A stretch of DNA of 64,000 bases from JALYOC01 sp036675345 (GCA_036675345.1 JAKFFE010000026.1:124001-188000); one strand, 5' to 3'. Positions 49,530 through 58,480 are shown, counted from the stretch's first letter. Made by a program: numbers and translations. Notes: generated from the sequence alone by a model not told the origin.

Positions 49530-49603
49530 CGCGCCTGGCGGGACTCGAACCCACGACCCTCGGCTTAGAAGGCCGATGCTCTATCCAGCTGAGCTACAGG
49601 CAC
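49530..49603 (-). tRNA. tRNA-Arg (anticodon TCT)
   Basis: Acceptor GTGCCTG/CAGGCGC, anticodon stem TCGGC/GCCGA around CTTCTAA (anticodon TCT) and T-loop TTCGAGT. Discriminator G73. Confidence 0.93.
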
Positions 49604-49664
49604 CCGGGCGGGAGAATGCTCGGAGTCCACCGGGGGATGCAACAACTCCGATGGTCCAAGTGGA

Positions 49665-49682
49665 CGGAGGCCAAAGCCTCCG
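49665..49682 (-). terminator. Hairpin after the second clpP
   Basis: CGGAGGC pairs with GCCTCCG around a 4-nt TTTG loop just past the clpP stop; no clear T-run follows, so termination is uncertain and read-through into the tRNAs is possible. Confidence 0.35.
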
Positions 49683-49688
49683 CCTGAC

Positions 49689-50276
49689 CTACTTGCGGAC
49701 AGGCTTCTCCACCACCTCGTCCACGATGCCGTACTGACGGGCCTGCTCGGCGGTCATGAAGTTGTCCCGGTCGGTGTCCTTCTCGATCCGGTCCAGGGTG
49801 TGCCCGGTGTGGGTGCACATGATGTCGTTGAGCATCCGCTTGAGGCGCAGCGCCTCGCGGGCCTGGATCTCGATGTCCGAGGCCTGGCCCTGGGCGCCAC
49901 CGTGCAGCTGGTGGATCATGATCCGGGCGTTGGGGAGCGCGAACCGCTTGCCCTTGGCCCCGGCCAGCAGCAGCAGCGCGCCCATGCTGGCGGCCTGGCC
50001 GATGCAGATCGTGGAGACCGGGGCCTTCACGTACTGCATGGCGTCGTAGATCCCCAGCCCGGCGGTGACCGACCCGCCCGGGGAGTTGATGTACATGGAG
50101 ATCGGCTTGTCCGGGTCTTCGCTCTCCAGGAACAGCAGCTGGGCGATGATGATGTTGGCGACGTTGTCGTCCACCGGCGTGCCGAGGACGATGATCCGGT
50201 CCTTGAGCAGGCGGGAGTAGAGATCGTAGACCCGCTCCCCACGGTGGCTCTGCTCGATCACGAGAGGGACATTCAT
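49689..50276 (-). CDS. clpP: ATP-dependent Clp protease proteolytic subunit (second copy)
   Basis: The 195-residue protein (ATG at 50276; the 12-codon upstream frame has no conservation) is closely similar to the first clpP in this window. Catalytic Ser97 (GQAASMGA) and His122 (MIHQL) are present, with the Asp in DTDRDNF. It lacks the charged C-terminal tail of the first copy. Paralogous ClpP pairs can form hetero-barrels in other bacteria; here both look competent. It lies next to the divergent M24 lipoprotein gene (99 bp between starts). Confidence 0.95.
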   Translation of the reverse strand: MNVPLVIEQSHRGERVYDLYSRLLKDRIIVLGTPVDDNVANIIIAQLLFLESEDPDKPISMYINSPGGSVTAGLGIYDAMQYVKAPVSTICIGQAASMGALLLLAGAKGKRFALPNARIMIHQLHGGAQGQASDIEIQAREALRLKRMLNDIMCTHTGHTLDRIEKDTDRDNFMTAEQARQYGIVDEVVEKPVRK

Positions 50277-50375
50277 GCGGCCACTGTAACGATGCCTCGC
50301 CCCCTCCGCCATCGCGGAAAAGACCGGACGTTGGACGCTGGTAACGCGGGACGGGGCTCCTATGTTGAGGACCCG

Positions 50376-51734
50376 ATGCTGCGAACGCTCCTCCTTGGCT
50401 CAATCCTGCTGTGCCTGGCCGCCGGCTGCGCCCACCCCGGACGAACCCCCACCTCTCCTCCCCCACCCTCCTGGGAGCCGCTGAACCAGACCGAGCAGTT
50501 CTCGCTGCGCGAGGACTGGCTGGCGCAAAAGCACGCGCTGCTGTTGCCGATGATGCGCAAGCACCGGGTGGAGATGTGGATCGTGGTCCACGAGGAGTTC
50601 AGCGCCGATCCGCTGACCGAGTTCGTGGCCGGGCCGCGGCCGTTTGCCGGCAACCGGGACCTGTTCGTGTTCGTGGACGCCAAGCAAGCCGGGCTGGCGG
50701 CCTACGCGATCCCCTCGTATCCCGAGGAACACCTGCGGCGCTTCTTCCAGGTCACCTTCCAACCAGGCGCGAAGGACTGGCAGAAGAACGCGCTGGCCGC
50801 GCTGGTGGCTCAGCACGCCCCGGCTACCATTGCCCTGTCCCTGGAGGGGCGACGCGGGGCCGAGCGAAGCCTCACCCACGCCAGCTACCAGTTCCTGGCC
50901 CAGGCGGTGGGGCCACAGGCCGTACAGCGGTTCGTCCCGGCGGGCCCGTTGATCGAGGAGTACCTCGACACCCGGCTGCCGGGGGAGTTTGCGCACTATC
51001 AGCGGCTGGTCCAGCTGACCGCGGACCTGGTGGCCCGCGCGTTCTCACCGGAGGTGATCACCCCCGGGACCACCACCCTGGGCGAGGTGCGCCGTTTCCT
51101 CTACGACCAGGGAGGCCGTCACGGGCTGAGCACCTGGTTCCAGCCGGACCTGCGGCTGCAGCGGGCCGGCACCCCCAATGCCCTCTCGGGGGGCTTTCTG
51201 TCGGTGTCCCCGGAGTCGCTGGTGATCCAGCCCGGGGACCTGCTCCACGTGGACTTCGGCCTCACCTACCTGGGGTTGAACAGCGACTACCAGCGGATGG
51301 CGTACGTGCTGCGCCCAGGCGAGACCCAGGCGCCCCCCGGACTGACCGCCGCCTTGAAGAACACCTCCGCCCTGCAGGACGCGGTGATGTCCTCCGCCCG
51401 TCCCGGGAAGACCGCGGCGGAGGTCTACGAGGAGGCGATGGCGCAGATGAAGGCCCGGGGAATCGAGGCCCAGATCTACAGCCACCCGCTGGGGAACCAC
51501 GGGCATGCGCTGGGACCGTCGATCGACTTTCGCAGCACCCAGCAGCAGGGCGCCCACCAGCCGCTGCGTCCCGGCTCCTACCTGGCGGTGGAGCTGAACA
51601 CCAAGACCGCGGTCCCCGAATGGGACGGTCAGCAGGTGTTCATGATGGAGGAGGACCCCGCGCACCTCACCGCGGACGGGTACCGCTTCTTCGTCCAGCG
51701 GCAGGAGGCGCTGTTGCTGATCGGTGGAAACTAG
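50376..51734 (+). CDS. M24-family peptidase-like lipoprotein
   Basis: The 452-residue protein has a lipoprotein signal (MLRTLLLGSILLCLAAGCAH; lipobox LAAGC) and an M24-type pita-bread catalytic domain after an N-terminal domain. Metal-ligand-like positions are HVDFGLTYLGLNSDYQRM (two Asp), NHGHALG (His), AVELNTKT (Glu) and FMMEED (Glu). M24 enzymes are aminopeptidases or prolidases, usually cytoplasmic; a lipid-anchored version would act in the periplasm or at the outer membrane. TTGAGGA precedes the ATG at good spacing. tRNA-Pro lies downstream on the opposite strand. Confidence 0.85.
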   Translation: MLRTLLLGSILLCLAAGCAHPGRTPTSPPPPSWEPLNQTEQFSLREDWLAQKHALLLPMMRKHRVEMWIVVHEEFSADPLTEFVAGPRPFAGNRDLFVFVDAKQAGLAAYAIPSYPEEHLRRFFQVTFQPGAKDWQKNALAALVAQHAPATIALSLEGRRGAERSLTHASYQFLAQAVGPQAVQRFVPAGPLIEEYLDTRLPGEFAHYQRLVQLTADLVARAFSPEVITPGTTTLGEVRRFLYDQGGRHGLSTWFQPDLRLQRAGTPNALSGGFLSVSPESLVIQPGDLLHVDFGLTYLGLNSDYQRMAYVLRPGETQAPPGLTAALKNTSALQDAVMSSARPGKTAAEVYEEAMAQMKARGIEAQIYSHPLGNHGHALGPSIDFRSTQQQGAHQPLRPGSYLAVELNTKTAVPEWDGQQVFMMEEDPAHLTADGYRFFVQRQEALLLIGGN

Positions 51735-51780
51735 AACGCCGCGGACCCCAGGGAGACTGCTCCTGAAGGCCACGGCGTTC
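51734..51780. repeat. Inverted repeat at the 3' end of the M24 lipoprotein gene
   Basis: GAACGCCG (51734-51741) and CGGCGTTC (51773-51780) form a perfect 8-bp inverted repeat with a 31-nt loop right after the stop codon. No T-run follows; function unclear. Confidence 0.35.
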
Positions 51781-51785
51781 GGCTT

Positions 51786-51860
<75 letters not shown>

Positions 51861-52013
51861 AAAATTGCCGCGCGCATTCTTGAACCATCCTCGAACGGGG
51901 TGCAAGGACCGCTGCGAGCGGGTCACCTTCCGAAGGTGCGCATCGACGGCGGACTCACCTCCCGGCTGGGCAGGAGGTTCGTTCGAAGGAGGGCCGCCTC
52001 GACCCGACGTTCG

Positions 52014-52349
52014 CTACCGTGCCTCTGCCGGATAGCGAAGGCGCAGCCACTCGACGATCAGCCGCTTCTCCTCCTCGCTGAGCAGCTCCCGGTAGGCGGG
52101 CATGCGGCTGGGACCCTCGTCGATCTCCTCGAGGATCTCCTGGTCGGTGTAGCGCCGTACCACCGCCAGGTTGGGACCGCCCAGCCCGCCCTGGGCATCT
52201 CCGCCGTGGCAGCGGTAGCAGTCCGCCTTGGGGTTCAGATAGCCGTTGAAGAGCGCATGGCCCCGGCCCTGGATCTCCGGCTGCGCGACCCGCGAGGTCA
52301 GACAGCCGGACAGCATCAGACCGGCGACCCACAGCAGCGACACTCGCAT
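52014..52349 (-). CDS. c-type cytochrome lipoprotein
   Basis: The 111-residue protein has a lipoprotein signal (MRVSLLWVAGLMLSGC) and one heme-binding CxxCH motif, CYRCH, at about residues 44-48, with a distal Met candidate in SRMPAYRELLS. It is a class I mono-heme cytochrome attached to a membrane, probably an electron carrier in the periplasm. It lies 2 bp downstream of rdgB in the same orientation. Partner oxidase or reductase genes are not adjacent. Confidence 0.88.
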   Translation of the reverse strand: MRVSLLWVAGLMLSGCLTSRVAQPEIQGRGHALFNGYLNPKADCYRCHGGDAQGGLGGPNLAVVRRYTDQEILEEIDEGPSRMPAYRELLSEEEKRLIVEWLRLRYPAEAR

Positions 52350-52351
52350 CG

Positions 52352-52966
52352 TCAGCTCTCCTTCGGGGGCCAGCGGCCCTGGGCGTAGGCCAGGAGCACC
52401 GGGCGAAGCCTGGCGAACGCCGCGCCCCGGTGGGAGATCGCCGACTTCTCCGCCCGGGTCAGCTCCGCCAGGGTGCGCCGGCCGTCAGGCAGCAGGAACA
52501 CCGGGTCGTAGCCAAAGCCGTGGGAGCCGCGGGGTTCCCGGCCGATGGTGCCTGGGCAGGCCCCCACCTCCACCGCGTCCGCGCCCCCGGGGGTCGCCAG
52601 ACAGAGCGCACACCGGAAGGCCGCGCCGCGCTGTGGATCCGGCACCCCGGAGAGGGCCTCCAGCAACTTCAGGTAGCGGTCGCGGTCCGACCCTTCGGCG
52701 TAGCGGGCGGAGTGGACCCCGGGAGCTCCCCCCAGCGCGTCCACGCACAGCCCGGAGTCGTCCGCCAGCGCCGCCACCCCGGTGGCCGCAGCGTAGTGGT
52801 GGGCCTTCTTGCGGGCGTTCTCCTCGAAGGTCGCCCCGTCCTCCACCGCCTCGGGAACCTGGGGGAAGTCCTGCAGCGAGAGGACCTCCGCCGCGTCGCC
52901 CACCAGCGCGCGCAGCTCCCCCAGCTTGCCGGGATTGGTGGTCGCGAACAGCAACCGGGGCTTCAC
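52352..52966 (-). CDS. rdgB: XTP/dITP diphosphatase (RdgB/HAM1)
   Basis: RdgB hydrolyses non-canonical purine NTPs (dITP, XTP) to monophosphates, protecting DNA. The 204-residue protein starts VKPRLLFATTNPGKLGELRAL (GTG at 52966) and contains ALADDSGLCVDAL, GVHSARYAE and GYDPVFLLPDGRRTLAEL blocks with the catalytic acidic residues. The GTG overlaps the rph stop (GTGA), typical of the rph-rdgB operon. Confidence 0.95.
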   Translation of the reverse strand: MKPRLLFATTNPGKLGELRALVGDAAEVLSLQDFPQVPEAVEDGATFEENARKKAHHYAAATGVAALADDSGLCVDALGGAPGVHSARYAEGSDRDRYLKLLEALSGVPDPQRGAAFRCALCLATPGGADAVEVGACPGTIGREPRGSHGFGYDPVFLLPDGRRTLAELTRAEKSAISHRGAAFARLRPVLLAYAQGRWPPKES

Positions 52967-53682
52967 GCCGCCAGGACCTTCTTCTGCAGCTCCACCAGCT
53001 GGGCGATCGCGGCCAGGCCGGCGTCCAGCATCGCGTCCAGCTGCTTGCGCTCGAAGCTCTTGTTCTCCGCCGTGCCCTGGACCTCCACCAGCCGGCCCCC
53101 TTCGGTGGCCACGATGTTCATGTCCACGTCCGCCTTGGAGTCCTCCTCGTAGTCCAGGTCCACGCACAGCTCGCCCTTGACGATCCCCACCGAGATCGCC
53201 GCCACCGGGACCAGCTCCGGCAGCTGCTTCATGGTGCGATCCTTGTGCAGCTTGCGGATCGCCTGGGAGAGCGCCACGTAGGCGCCGGTGATCGCCGCGG
53301 TGCGGGTGCCCCCGTCGGCCTGGATCACGTCGCAGTCCAGGGTGAAGGTGCGCTGTCCCAGCACCGCCGGGTTCACCGCGGCGCGCAGGGAACGCCCGAT
53401 CAGCCGCTGGATCTCCTGGGTCCGGCCGCTCTGCTTCCCCTTGGCCGCCTCGCGGGCGGAGCGGGTATGGGTGGAGCGCGGCAGCATCCCGTACTCGGCG
53501 GTGATCCAGCCCCCGCCGGTCCCGTAGACGTGAGGGGGAACCTTCTCCTCCACCGAGCAGGTGACCAGGACCTTGGTGTTCCCGTACTCGATCATCGCCG
53601 AGCCCTCCGCATGGAGGTTCACGCCGGTGGTCAGGAGGGTGGGACGGGCTTCCAGGGAGGAACGATTGAACGAGCGCGGCAT
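52963..53682 (-). CDS. rph: Ribonuclease PH
   Basis: RNase PH is a phosphorolytic 3'-5' exonuclease that trims tRNA 3' ends. The 239-residue protein has the N-terminal PRSFNRSSLEARP, SAREAAKGKQSGRTQEIQRLIGRSLRA (substrate-binding arginines), DCDVIQADGGTRTAAITGAYVAL and LDYEEDSKADVDMNIV metal/phosphate site. It overlaps rdgB, a conserved pairing. The ATG at 53682 is preceded by a G-rich region. Confidence 0.97.
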   Translation of the reverse strand: MPRSFNRSSLEARPTLLTTGVNLHAEGSAMIEYGNTKVLVTCSVEEKVPPHVYGTGGGWITAEYGMLPRSTHTRSAREAAKGKQSGRTQEIQRLIGRSLRAAVNPAVLGQRTFTLDCDVIQADGGTRTAAITGAYVALSQAIRKLHKDRTMKQLPELVPVAAISVGIVKGELCVDLDYEEDSKADVDMNIVATEGGRLVEVQGTAENKSFERKQLDAMLDAGLAAIAQLVELQKKVLAA

Positions 53683-53742
53683 GGCCGGCCCTCTATCACG
53701 GCCTCATCGACCCGGCGCCGCGCAAAATCCGGGCCCGGGCGC

Positions 53743-55248
53743 TCAGCCCTCCATCTGCTGCTCGGCCCGCAGGTTCTCCAGGTCCCGTCCCACGGTCACC
53801 ACCGCCAGGGTTCGGCCCCCTTGCTGGTAGCGGACCGTGGCCTGACGACTGTCCAGGCTGCCGTCGATCTGGATTTCATCCCAGGTCTCGGCGTGGCCGA
53901 CGTAGTTGATGGTCACGTCGTAGTGGACGCTCCAGAAGAAGGGCGCCAGGGCGAACCGCTCCTTCTTCCCCAGGATATTCCGGGCCGCGGTCTGCCCCTG
54001 ACGCTGCGCCACCACCCAGTGTTCCACCCGGATCTCCTGGCCGGTGTGCGGATCCGGCCAGCGGGCAATGTCCCCCGCGGCCCAGATCCCGGGGACGCTG
54101 GTCTCCAGGTACGCGTTGACCTTCACCCCCCGGTCCAGGGTCAGCCCGGCCGACTCCGCCAGTCCCAGCGCCGGTCGGACCCCGATCCCCGCCACCACCA
54201 GCTCGGCCGGGAGCACCTCTCCGTTCTGCAGCGTCACCGAGGAGGCATCGATCGATTTGGCGGTCTGGCCCAGGCGGAACTCCACGCCCTGGGCGCGGTG
54301 GAGCGACTGGATGAAGGCGCCCAGCTCCGGCCCCAGCACCCGGACCAACGGGACGGCCTCTGGTGCCACCACCGTCACCTCCAGCCCACGGGCACGCAGG
54401 GAGGCGGCCACCTCCAGCCCGATGAAGCTGGCCCCCAGCACCACCGCGCGCTTGGCGCTCTTGGCCTGGGTGATGATCTTCCGGCTGTCGCCCAGGGTGC
54501 GCAGCACGTGGACGTGGGGGAGGTCCGCTCCGGGGAGGGTCAGACGGATCGGATCGGCGCCGGTGGCCAGTAGCAGCGCGTCGTAAGGAAGCCGCGAGCC
54601 GTCGGAGAGCAGCACCTGCCGGGAGGCGACCTCCAGCGAGGTGGCCCGGGTGCCGGTCCGCAGGTCGATCCGCTGCTCCTGATAGAAGTCGGCGCCCCGG
54701 AGGGGAATCCACTCCTCGGGCGCGGTCCCGGCCAGGTAGTCCTTGGAGAGGTTGGGGCGATCGCAGGGGCCGGCCTCGTCCGCGCCGATCAGCTGGATGG
54801 AGCCGGCGTGACCTTCCCGCCGCAGGGTCTCGGCGGCGAAGTGCCCGGCCGCCCCGGCGCCGATGATCACCACCCGCGCCGGTCCCTCTGCCTTCCGCGG
54901 CGGGGCAGCGGTGCGCTTGCCGGTCACCCGGACCGTGTCTCCCTCGCGCACCACTGAGTAGCAGCCCAGTGGATTGAGCGCCGGCGGGCCGGCCACCTCT
55001 CCGGTCCGCAGGTCGAAACGGGCGTGGTGCCAGGGGCAGCGGATGGTGTTGCCCACTTGCAGCCCCTCCGCCAACGGACCGCTGTAATGGGTACAGGTGG
55101 CGCTGACTGCGAAATACTCCTCCCCCACCCGGGCCAGCAGGACGCCCTCCCCCGCCAGCTGCCCGAGCAGGGGCTTTCCCTCCACCACCGAGTCGGCGGG
55201 GACGCCCAGGGAGAGTTCGGGACCGGTGACGGGTGCGCTGCTGCCCAT
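53743..55248 (-). CDS. Rieske [2Fe-2S]-FAD-dependent oxidoreductase (AIF-like)
   Basis: The 501-residue protein has an N-terminal Rieske domain (about 10-100) with ligands Cys52/His54 (CTH) and Cys71/His74 (CPWH), then a FAD/NAD(P)H oxidoreductase with VVIIGAGAAGHFAAETL, the second dinucleotide motif VVLGASFIGLEVAASLRA and GIWAAGDIARW. The architecture is that of AIF-like/Rieske reductases that pass electrons to Rieske-type oxygenases or ferredoxins. The frame extends to 55488, but similarity starts at the ATG at 55248. The region 55249-55456 upstream carries no gene. Confidence 0.93.
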   Translation of the reverse strand: MGSSAPVTGPELSLGVPADSVVEGKPLLGQLAGEGVLLARVGEEYFAVSATCTHYSGPLAEGLQVGNTIRCPWHHARFDLRTGEVAGPPALNPLGCYSVVREGDTVRVTGKRTAAPPRKAEGPARVVIIGAGAAGHFAAETLRREGHAGSIQLIGADEAGPCDRPNLSKDYLAGTAPEEWIPLRGADFYQEQRIDLRTGTRATSLEVASRQVLLSDGSRLPYDALLLATGADPIRLTLPGADLPHVHVLRTLGDSRKIITQAKSAKRAVVLGASFIGLEVAASLRARGLEVTVVAPEAVPLVRVLGPELGAFIQSLHRAQGVEFRLGQTAKSIDASSVTLQNGEVLPAELVVAGIGVRPALGLAESAGLTLDRGVKVNAYLETSVPGIWAAGDIARWPDPHTGQEIRVEHWVVAQRQGQTAARNILGKKERFALAPFFWSVHYDVTINYVGHAETWDEIQIDGSLDSRQATVRYQQGGRTLAVVTVGRDLENLRAEQQMEG

Positions 55249-55456
55249 GGGTGACCTCGACGGACGAAGGGTGGGCCCTCCTGGATGCAGGGCACCCTGG
55301 AAAGGTGACAGCGGAGATCGGACCTCGGAGCCGGGACGGAGTCTTGTGTCCCCCGGTCGCAGGGCGTGTGTTGGGGACACAGAAGAAGGCGCAGGATCCT
55401 CGCGGACTGCAGTGTCCGGTCCCGGGCACCGGCGACAGCTGGGGGCAGTCCGGTGA

Positions 55457-56239
55457 TCAGCGCGCGGCGTTGCGGACGTCAGACTCACGCGCGCGCTGCT
55501 CGACCTGGGCGACGTAGGCCTTCACCCCGTCCACAATCGCCTGGGCCAACTTGTCCTGATACTTGGAGTCGCGGAGCCGCTGGCTCTCCTCGGGATGGGA
55601 GATGAAGCCCAGCTCCAGCAGGATCGCCGGCGACTGGACGCCATTGAGGACGAAGAACGGCGCCTGCTGCACGCCGCGATCCTCGGCACCGGTGGCGCCA
55701 ATCACCTTCTGGTGGACCGCGTAGGCCAGGCGAGACGAGTCGGCATGGGCCTCGGTCTTCACCAGGTCCGAGAGGATCAACTGCAGCGGGTCGATCGCGG
55801 TCTGCTGCTCGACGTGCCCCACCTCCGCGTTCTCGCGGTCGGCGGTGCGGCGCGCCAGATCTCCGGAGGCGCTGACCGAGAGGAAGAAGGTCTCGATCCC
55901 CTCCGCCTTGGAGCGCAAACGGCGGGTAGGCATCGAGTTGGCGTGCAGGGAGATGAAGAGGTCCACCTGGGCGGCGTTGGCGCGCCGGACCCGTTCGGAG
56001 AGGCTGAGATCCACGTCGGTGGTGCGGGTCATCAGGACTTCGATCCCCGCCTTCTCCAGCGCCAGCGAGACCCGCTTGGCCACCTGGAGGCAGATCTGCG
56101 CCTCGCTCAGCCCGTTGGGGCCAGAGGCGCCCGCCACCTTCCCGCCATGTCCAGGATCGATCGCCACCCGCAACTTCGCCGCCGCCTGGACCGGAGAGGC
56201 CAATGAGAGGCACAGGATCAACAGAAGGCTGCGCGGCAC
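55457..56239 (-). CDS. N-acetylmuramoyl-L-alanine amidase (Amidase_3)
   Basis: From the GTG at 56239 the 260-residue protein has a signal peptide (VPRSLLLILCLSLASPVQA) and the zinc amidase core: LRVAIDPGHGG (His), NGLSEAQICLQVAKRV (Glu), DLFISLHANSM (His) and SPAILLELGFISHPEES (catalytic Glu). It cleaves the amide between MurNAc and L-Ala, as in AmiC-type cell separation or remodelling. The gap to selD upstream is 71 bp. No AMIN or LysM domain is present. Confidence 0.92.
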   Translation of the reverse strand: MPRSLLLILCLSLASPVQAAAKLRVAIDPGHGGKVAGASGPNGLSEAQICLQVAKRVSLALEKAGIEVLMTRTTDVDLSLSERVRRANAAQVDLFISLHANSMPTRRLRSKAEGIETFFLSVSASGDLARRTADRENAEVGHVEQQTAIDPLQLILSDLVKTEAHADSSRLAYAVHQKVIGATGAEDRGVQQAPFFVLNGVQSPAILLELGFISHPEESQRLRDSKYQDKLAQAIVDGVKAYVAQVEQRARESDVRNAAR

Positions 56240-56310
56240 GGCCCGGATGCTACCGGAGGTCGGGGGGGAGGGAAAAACCCGGGCCTGCCTGCTTGCTGCC
56301 AGGTTCGACG

Positions 56311-57357
56311 TCAATCGAGGACGTCAATCCCGGGCCTGCCTCGAGCGACCTCTCCGATCACCGCCGCGTCCACCCCGGCCCGCTCCAACGCCCTCAGCGC
56401 CTTGGGCGCGTCCTTCATCGGGATGCTGGCCAACAGTCCACCGTTGGTCTGCGCGTCGGCCAGCACCCACTGGATCTCCTGGGGGAGACCCTCGGGGAAG
56501 CGGACCTTGGGTGCCACATGCTCCAGGTTGGCCTTGGTCCCGCCGGGCACCACCCCGCCTGCGGCCAGCGCCGGGACTCCGGCCATGATCGGGATCCGCT
56601 CCAGCGACAGCAGGGCCTGGGTCTTGGCGGCGGTCATCATCTCCAGCAGGTGGCCCAACAGGCCAAAGCCGGTGACGTCGGTCAGCGCGTTCACCTTGAA
56701 CTTGCCGGAGGCGAACACCTCGCCCGCCTTCTTGTTCAGCCGGGACATCAGCTCGATCACGCTGGCAGTCAGCTCTTCGTCCGCCAGGCCCCTCTTGATC
56801 GCGGTGGTGGCGATCCCCGAGCCAATTGGCTTGGTCAGCACCAGCAGATCCTTCGGTTTGGCGCCGGCGTTGGTCAGCACCTTCTTGGGGTGCACCAGCC
56901 CGGTCACCGCCATCCCGTACTTGGGCTCCGGGTCCTGGATGGAGTGCCCGCCCAGGATCGGGATCCCCGCCTCCTCCGCCTTGTCCTGACCGCCGGCCAG
57001 GATCCGGGAGAGCACCTCGAAGCCCAGCTCCTTGGGGAACCCCACCAGGTTCAGGGCAAAGATCGGCTTGGCCCCCATCGCCCAGATGTCGCTCATCGCG
57101 TTGGCGGCGGCGATCTGCCCGAAGGCGAAGGGGTCGTCGACCACCGGCGGGAAGAAGTCCACCGTCTCCACCACCGCCTGGGTGGGGGAGATTCGATACA
57201 CGGCGGCGTCGTCGTTGGTGGAGAAGCCCACCACCGCCTTACGATCCGTTGACTGCTTCAAGTGGCGCAGGACCTGCGCCAGATCCGCGGGGCGGAGCTT
57301 CGCGGCTCAGCCTGCGCAGTGGCTCATCTCCGTGAGCCGCTTGGGGGTGGTGGTCAT
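56311..57357 (-). CDS. selD: Selenide, water dikinase SelD, probable selenoprotein (Sec17)
   Basis: The uninterrupted frame begins at 57261, but the sequence upstream continues the SelD family: ATG at 57357 gives MTTTPKRLTEMSHCAG, an in-frame TGA (57307-57309), then AAKLRPADLAQVLRHLK. In SelD the active-site loop has Cys or Sec just before a conserved Gly/Ala-x-Lys; the TGA stands exactly there (residue 17), with Lys20 retained. The full product is 348 residues, the usual size, followed by NDDAAVYRIS, VETVDFFPPVVDDPFAFGQIAAANAMSDIWAMG and ILGGHSIQDPEPKYG (ATP/Mg sites). A bSECIS-like hairpin lies downstream of the TGA. SelD makes selenophosphate for Sec and selenouridine. Confidence 0.9.
57263..57281 (-). 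promoter_or_regulatory. bSECIS-like hairpin in selD mRNA
   Basis: Downstream of the in-frame TGA, TGGCGCAG and CTGCGCCA form a perfect 8-bp stem with apex GTC. The GU of the apex lies 33 nt after the TGA, within the range for bacterial SECIS elements, and the core resembles the fdhF stem GCAGGUCUGC. Confidence 0.7.
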
Positions 57358-57504
57358 GGCTCGAGGTGTAGCCCGGCGGGTCTTCCGCGTAAACGACCAC
57401 CACAGCAGGAAACGCCGAGGCGCAGCCAGGGGGCCCGGACGGAACCCGCACACACCCGGACCCGGCCAAGACGCACCCCAGCATCACTGCCGGGGCGCGC
57501 CGCA

Positions 57505-58449
57505 TCACCCTCCCCGGATGTATTCCTTCTTCACCAGGTAGAGGACCGCCTCGGCGGCCTGGACGTCGTCCTTGTCGGTGTGGTCCTGGACGCCCTGGAG
57601 GCTGCCGTAGTTGAGCACCAGCTGGAGGATGTCCAGCTGATCCGGGGAGAGCTCGCGCAGCGGCGCGGTCACCGGGATGTTCAGCGACAGCTCGGCGGTG
57701 TTGGTGGGCAGCTGGGACTGGATCCGCTTGTACTCGTCCAGCAGCCGCAGCCCGTCCATCAACAGGGCCTCGGTGGAGGTGTCCAGCTCCACCATGAACT
57801 CCTGGGTGTCGGCCGGGCGCAATTCGAAGTCGCCCTGCTCCCAGGTGATGATCCGGTTGAAGCTCTTCTGCGGACCCAGCTCGTGGTTGTCGTCGATCAC
57901 CGCGTAGTACACGCGGCCCTGGCGCAGGTAGACCTTGCCCTCCTGGTCACCCTTCACCACCAGCACCCCGTTCTTCTTGGAGGTGTGGAACAGCTGCAGC
58001 AGGTCCGGGAGCGGGATCTCCTCGATCTTGCCGGTCATCGACGAGGTCTTGGTGACCTTGGCCGCCTGGACCGCCGCCTCCTCCAGCTTGGCCTTCACCG
58101 CGGTCTCGTCCAGCTCCTCGGCGCCGCTGCCCTGCTGAACCAGCTTGAGGATCGAGGTCCCGATCAGGATCCGATCCCCCTCCTTGAGCCGGGACTGCTT
58201 GACCTTCTCGCCGTTGACGAAGGTCCCGTTGGTGGACCCCAGATCCTCGATGGTGATCTTCCCCGTCGAGACGGTGATCTTCGCGTGCTTGCGCGAGACC
58301 ATGTCCTCCACCAGCACCATGTCGAGCTCGCTCGACCGGCCGATCACGATCTGCTTGTCGGCCTTGAGGGGAAATTCTCCCCCCTGGTACTTGCCGGAGA
58401 TGAACTTGAGCGCGAACCCCTTGGCGGGCGCTCCGGCGGGCTGACTCAC
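57505..58449 (-). CDS. FHA domain plus DUF4388 (PATAN-like) signalling protein
   Basis: The 314-residue protein (GTG at 58449, GAGG 7 nt upstream) has an FHA domain (about 12-105; VIGRSSELDMVLVEDMVSRKHAKI, LGSTNGTFVNGEKV) that binds phosphothreonine, then a DUF4388 domain (about 140-250; GKIEEIPLPDLLQLFHTSKKNGVLVVKG, VYYAVIDDN). This combination is common in myxobacterial signalling. Partner kinases are not in the window, but PP2C is. It follows the TPR gene after 31 bp. Confidence 0.9.
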   Translation of the reverse strand: MSQPAGAPAKGFALKFISGKYQGGEFPLKADKQIVIGRSSELDMVLVEDMVSRKHAKITVSTGKITIEDLGSTNGTFVNGEKVKQSRLKEGDRILIGTSILKLVQQGSGAEELDETAVKAKLEEAAVQAAKVTKTSSMTGKIEEIPLPDLLQLFHTSKKNGVLVVKGDQEGKVYLRQGRVYYAVIDDNHELGPQKSFNRIITWEQGDFELRPADTQEFMVELDTSTEALLMDGLRLLDEYKRIQSQLPTNTAELSLNIPVTAPLRELSPDQLDILQLVLNYGSLQGVQDHTDKDDVQAAEAVLYLVKKEYIRGG

Positions 58450-58480
58450 GGCCTGACCTCACAGAGAAAAGATTGGAAGC

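Noticed and set aside
57239..57508. Small lipoprotein-like frame (88 residues, signal ending LAGSGC) between the FHA gene and selD, minus strand
   Set aside because: It has a decent ribosome-binding site and an N-terminal hydrophobic stretch, but about 119 nt would overlap the start of selD in another frame, and the rest has no recognisable content.
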